From Lota lota (Eukaryota; Chordata; Actinopteri; Gadiformes; Lotidae), in NCBI GenBank assembly GCA_026745465.1, contig JACYXH010000446.1, forward strand, positions 186,001 through 250,000: a stretch of DNA of 64,000 nt. Direction: 5' to 3'. The notes below the pieces were generated by a model. The model did not search any database. It saw nothing but the letters and a program-made list of their open reading frames with translations, and was not told the DNA's origin. Below are positions 38,341 through 64,000 of this stretch, piece after piece (the stretch's first letter is position 1; every line of letters begins with the position of its first letter). Position numbers and translations under genes: made by a program.

Positions 38341-41300
38341 GACAGATATAGGATTAATTTTACATTTATTTCCATTGCACAATAATGTATATATATCTAT
38401 TTTGTATCTACATAATGTCTAAACTGTTGGTGGCAGCAGAATAAGTCGGACATCCATGTGAAAGTCGTTTTTAATAAAACTGTACAAAAGTGGTCTACCA
38501 TGGGAAAATACTGCAGCTCCACCTATATATTTATACCCAAACCCAGAGATGTGAATGCAGCGAGTCCCTTGATCTCTTCCTGCACTGTACGCAAAGCCTT
38601 TTTTATTTCTGATGCAATTTTTCAAAGTACAAGGTATAAGCTAGTTTACATGGAGCTAATGGGAGAGAAACAAACATTTACACTCAATGATATAAATACA
38701 GAGTCTCACATACGGCATTTCTGGACGACGATGATGATGATACCGGGTAAGGGTCTGAACAGGTGACGAGAACTTTGCGTTTTTGTTCAACTCTGGGGTT
38801 TATAGATACAAATGCCATAACAGACAATCTCTAAACAGGGATAATACATGGCTGTTTCAAGTATGTAAACACTTAATATCATGCATCCTCCAAGGCGCAA
38901 TAAGAGACCGTGCACGGTAAGGACAAATATTTTGCAAACTGAAGCACTTCCTATAGTCCGAGGCCAAACTTTAACTGGTGCCTCGCCTGCGGTAGCAAAG
39001 CCTGAGCCTGAGAAGAGCGATGGTCAACACATTACCAAGAAGAAGAAGAACGCGTTGTCTCCAGGTTGGAAAATGGCAAATATGCATGGCTACAGCTTGG
39101 ATACTAATAATGAGATTATTTATTTTTTTTAGATCGCAAAATAAATGACAATAAATGTATTAGGTTGTACATAGAATTAAAATTTTAACTATATATTTAT
39201 ATATCTGTTCTGCAGTATAGAAATATATAATATTAATAAACTCACATGGAAATCATATCCGAGAGTGACGCAATCAATCAGCGTAACTGGCAAATGACGT
39301 ATAGAGGCATAGGCCGTTATGTTTTTGGTCCTTTCAAAGCAAAAATAAAAAGAGAAATACATTTGGAAATTAAATAATACATACCAAATAATTTTATAGT
39401 GCAAACACACCCAATTAATCGTTCACGGGATTTCGCTCAGTAGTGCCGAAGCTACAACGATAAATTGTTAAGCCATTCTGTCCAAATAAAAACCTAACAA
39501 AATGGGATTTTGTTCCTAAGTATCCACTTCGGATAAAACAAAAAGCAGAATTGTGTATTTCTCTAAAATGTTACATTTCAAAGTTCCCAAACTACCTAGA
39601 AAATCAAAGTTTAGCACAAGGTTTATACCGATCACGAGCCAAATGTTGCATGGCTAATATTTGGGAAGAAAGGACAAAAGCTCAGATTAAAAAATAAAAT
39701 AAAACAGCTGTTTTGGACGGAGGCTATTCGCGTTGCCCATGTTCGTCACTACCTCTTGCACCTACCCAGGCGTGATCGTAACTACTCTTACAATTTGGAG
39801 AAGTCAAGACAACTCAGTGAAATTAAGTAACTCTTTGGTGTCCGAAATAAAATAAAAAAACATGGCCGCAATCTTGCATCACGATCCCATGTGTCCACTT
39901 GTCTAGTTTGTATCTGGCTCTCCTATTCGCTCGGTACATTTGGCAGCAGTATATGGGGTGACACAAACTCCTGTCGCTTTTGTCAAAATAAAATAAGACT
40001 AGACTCAACACAATGTGGCAGCATATCCCTGAAACTAACAAAACTAAGAAGTATCCTCTACCACAGAAAAAAAACTCTGTCAAGCAAAAAAAAAAAAAAA
40101 AAACTAAATCTATTGATATGTAATATTATAAATATTGGCGTCCATAAACATATTCCTGAATATATGCATGTTCACAAATACACAGATACACACATCGTTA
40201 GAGGCTAGTATATATGCTTTGCGTCATGATAGGCAACGGTAAAGGAGAACTGTTATACATGAAAATGGTTTAGACAGGTGAGCGATGCGGCATACGCAAG
40301 ACTTTGTGGCTATTCTTTTTTAAATATAATTTTTCATTGTCGCCATGGATACACAGTTAACGTTTGCATTGTGCGGTAAGAGTCACATGCTTCGTTTCCC
40401 CCACACAAAAAAAATGCTGAAAACAAAGATTATAATAAAGTAACTTAATCCAAGTAACTAAAATGACCAAAAAATAAACATATCTAAAAAGTTTAAGAAT
40501 AATTCTGGCAGAAATTTATAGAATCTAAATCAAAATATACAATTTGCATAATGGGATATCGTTTAGGAGAAACAATGGCAGGATATTGGTATCCTCACAA
40601 CAGGCCAACTGCCTTTTTCTTCTTCTTTTTAACAATGTATCGACTCATCAGTGTAAACTCTTTCAAACCCGAGGGTTAACATCTCCCCGCATGTCCCTGT
40701 GCACTTAAGTTGAAAAATATAACCTTTTTCTGTTTGATTTAATGCCCCAACACACTTCATTTCTATATTAGTCATGTTCGAATAAAAAAAGCTAAGTGGA
40801 AATAAAGCCATAAAAATCGAATGGATTCAGAAATCACGCCTAGCTGGGTCCGTCACACCTTAATCAAGTTAATCGGAAATGATTGTGAAAGCAACAACTG
40901 TCTGCGATAAACTAGCGAACGACCAGCCCTTATTGGGTGAAGAGGGGCGATGAGGTCATCACCGCTCGTTCCCTATTGAATAAAAGGCGATGACCTCATC
41001 GTTATCTTTCTCTCTGTTCTTGTGAGTGTTAACCTAACTTGGAGAACCAAATAAAAAAGAATCATACTTAAATATTCATAATTTTCAAAGAGAACAAAGT
41101 CAAAACTTCAAAAACAATGCGGAAATAAAAAAGCGAAATAAAATGGTTCTTCATTCATCCACTCATTGCTTAGGTTACGAAGACGTAAGGGAGTGCTGAT
41201 TTATTCCTCAAATGAAATCCACTGTCTTCCGTTGACGCCATAAAATGCAATAACTATAAAATAAACTAACAAAACAACATCAATCAGGCCACCACAAGAA

Positions 41301-41660
41301 CAGCCTTCCTTCCGTTTTAATAAAACAGCAGTATATCATATATTAAAGTGTTAATCCAGAGTGTTGGCATCCAGAATCCACCGTCCTGAAAACGCAACAA
41401 ATTAAAACGCTCCTCTTCCCTTCTTCTCACTTCTCTACCGGTCAGCAGGTGTCTAACAATCCTCAGCGTTTCCTCTGTTGAACAAAGTAATGTGATCCGA
41501 ATCAATGTGTGCCGAATAAAATAAGAAAAATAAGAAAACAGACTAAACCCTCTGCTGCCCCCTTGTGGAGAGAAAATGAAAGACAGGGACATTTTCGCCT
41601 CCCACCAGGGAAGAGTGGAGTATGTTGCTACAGAGTCTGAAGTTCACCGCTGTGCCGACA
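38341..41660 (-). other. stxbp5: Probable 3' UTR of stxbp5 and downstream flank
   Basis: This AT-rich stretch directly follows the stxbp5 stop codon. It has no gene-like open frame. Minus-strand AATAAA polyadenylation hexamers occur for example near 41,201 and 38,365. The human 3' UTR is several kb long (from memory), so the UTR may fill much of the interval, but the end cannot be fixed from sequence alone. A 13-bp inverted repeat (40,948-40,960 with 40,989-41,001) lies within it. Confidence 0.45.
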
Positions 41661-63855
<22,195 letters not shown>

Positions 63856-64000
63856 CTGCAGGGTTTGTTCACTCAGGAGAATAAACAGTTGACGTTTTCA
63901 TACAGTATACAATAATACAATTAAAAGTAATATATTCATGTTAAGAAAAGCCTGTCCCGGTAAGGAGGCAGGTATTTTCTTTCTTTAGATAAATACATTC

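Overview
This window is vertebrate nuclear DNA and almost certainly teleost. The evidence is intron-split genes with GT-AG boundaries, a vertebrate tRNA-Leu, tRNA-derived SINEs and LINE tails of the kind common in fish, and a very high load of long dinucleotide repeats and poly-C tracts. That repeat load recalls cod-like (gadiform) genomes, but this is an impression and not a demonstrated assignment.

Layout. Positions 1-2,590 hold a tandem array of three ~0.9 kb units, each with one tRNA-Leu(CAG) gene on the minus strand. From 2.6 to 36.5 kb I find no supportable protein-coding exon. That stretch holds microsatellites, decayed transposable elements (a 673-bp element with a TTA target duplication, two copies of a foldback repeat, SINEs, LINE tails) and several perfect hairpins. 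Positions 36,897-37,391 (minus) are the first coding exon of samd5 (SAM-domain protein). Its short last exon was not found and would lie at lower coordinates or outside the window. Positions 38.3-41.66 kb are AT-rich, without genes, and probably include the 3' UTR of the next gene.

From 41,661 to 63,855 (minus) lies most of stxbp5 (tomosyn-1). I resolved 26 coding exons whose splice phases all agree. They give 1,070 residues, from within the first beta-propeller to the stop codon. Only about the first 85-90 residues are missing, beyond the right edge. The same-strand order STXBP5 then SAMD5 matches the human chromosome 6q24 order as I remember it. The C-terminal SNARE motif sits in one exon plus a 14-codon last exon.

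No undescribed system of the bacterial kind (operon, CRISPR, defence island) is present. The points most worth a second look are in stxbp5 splicing. There is a frame-breaking candidate cassette exon just downstream of a ~145-nt UG repeat, two small linker exons with the same weak 10-nt donor, a 51-bp tandem duplication that copied a real donor site into its intron, and UG or CU repeats forming the polypyrimidine tracts of two exons.
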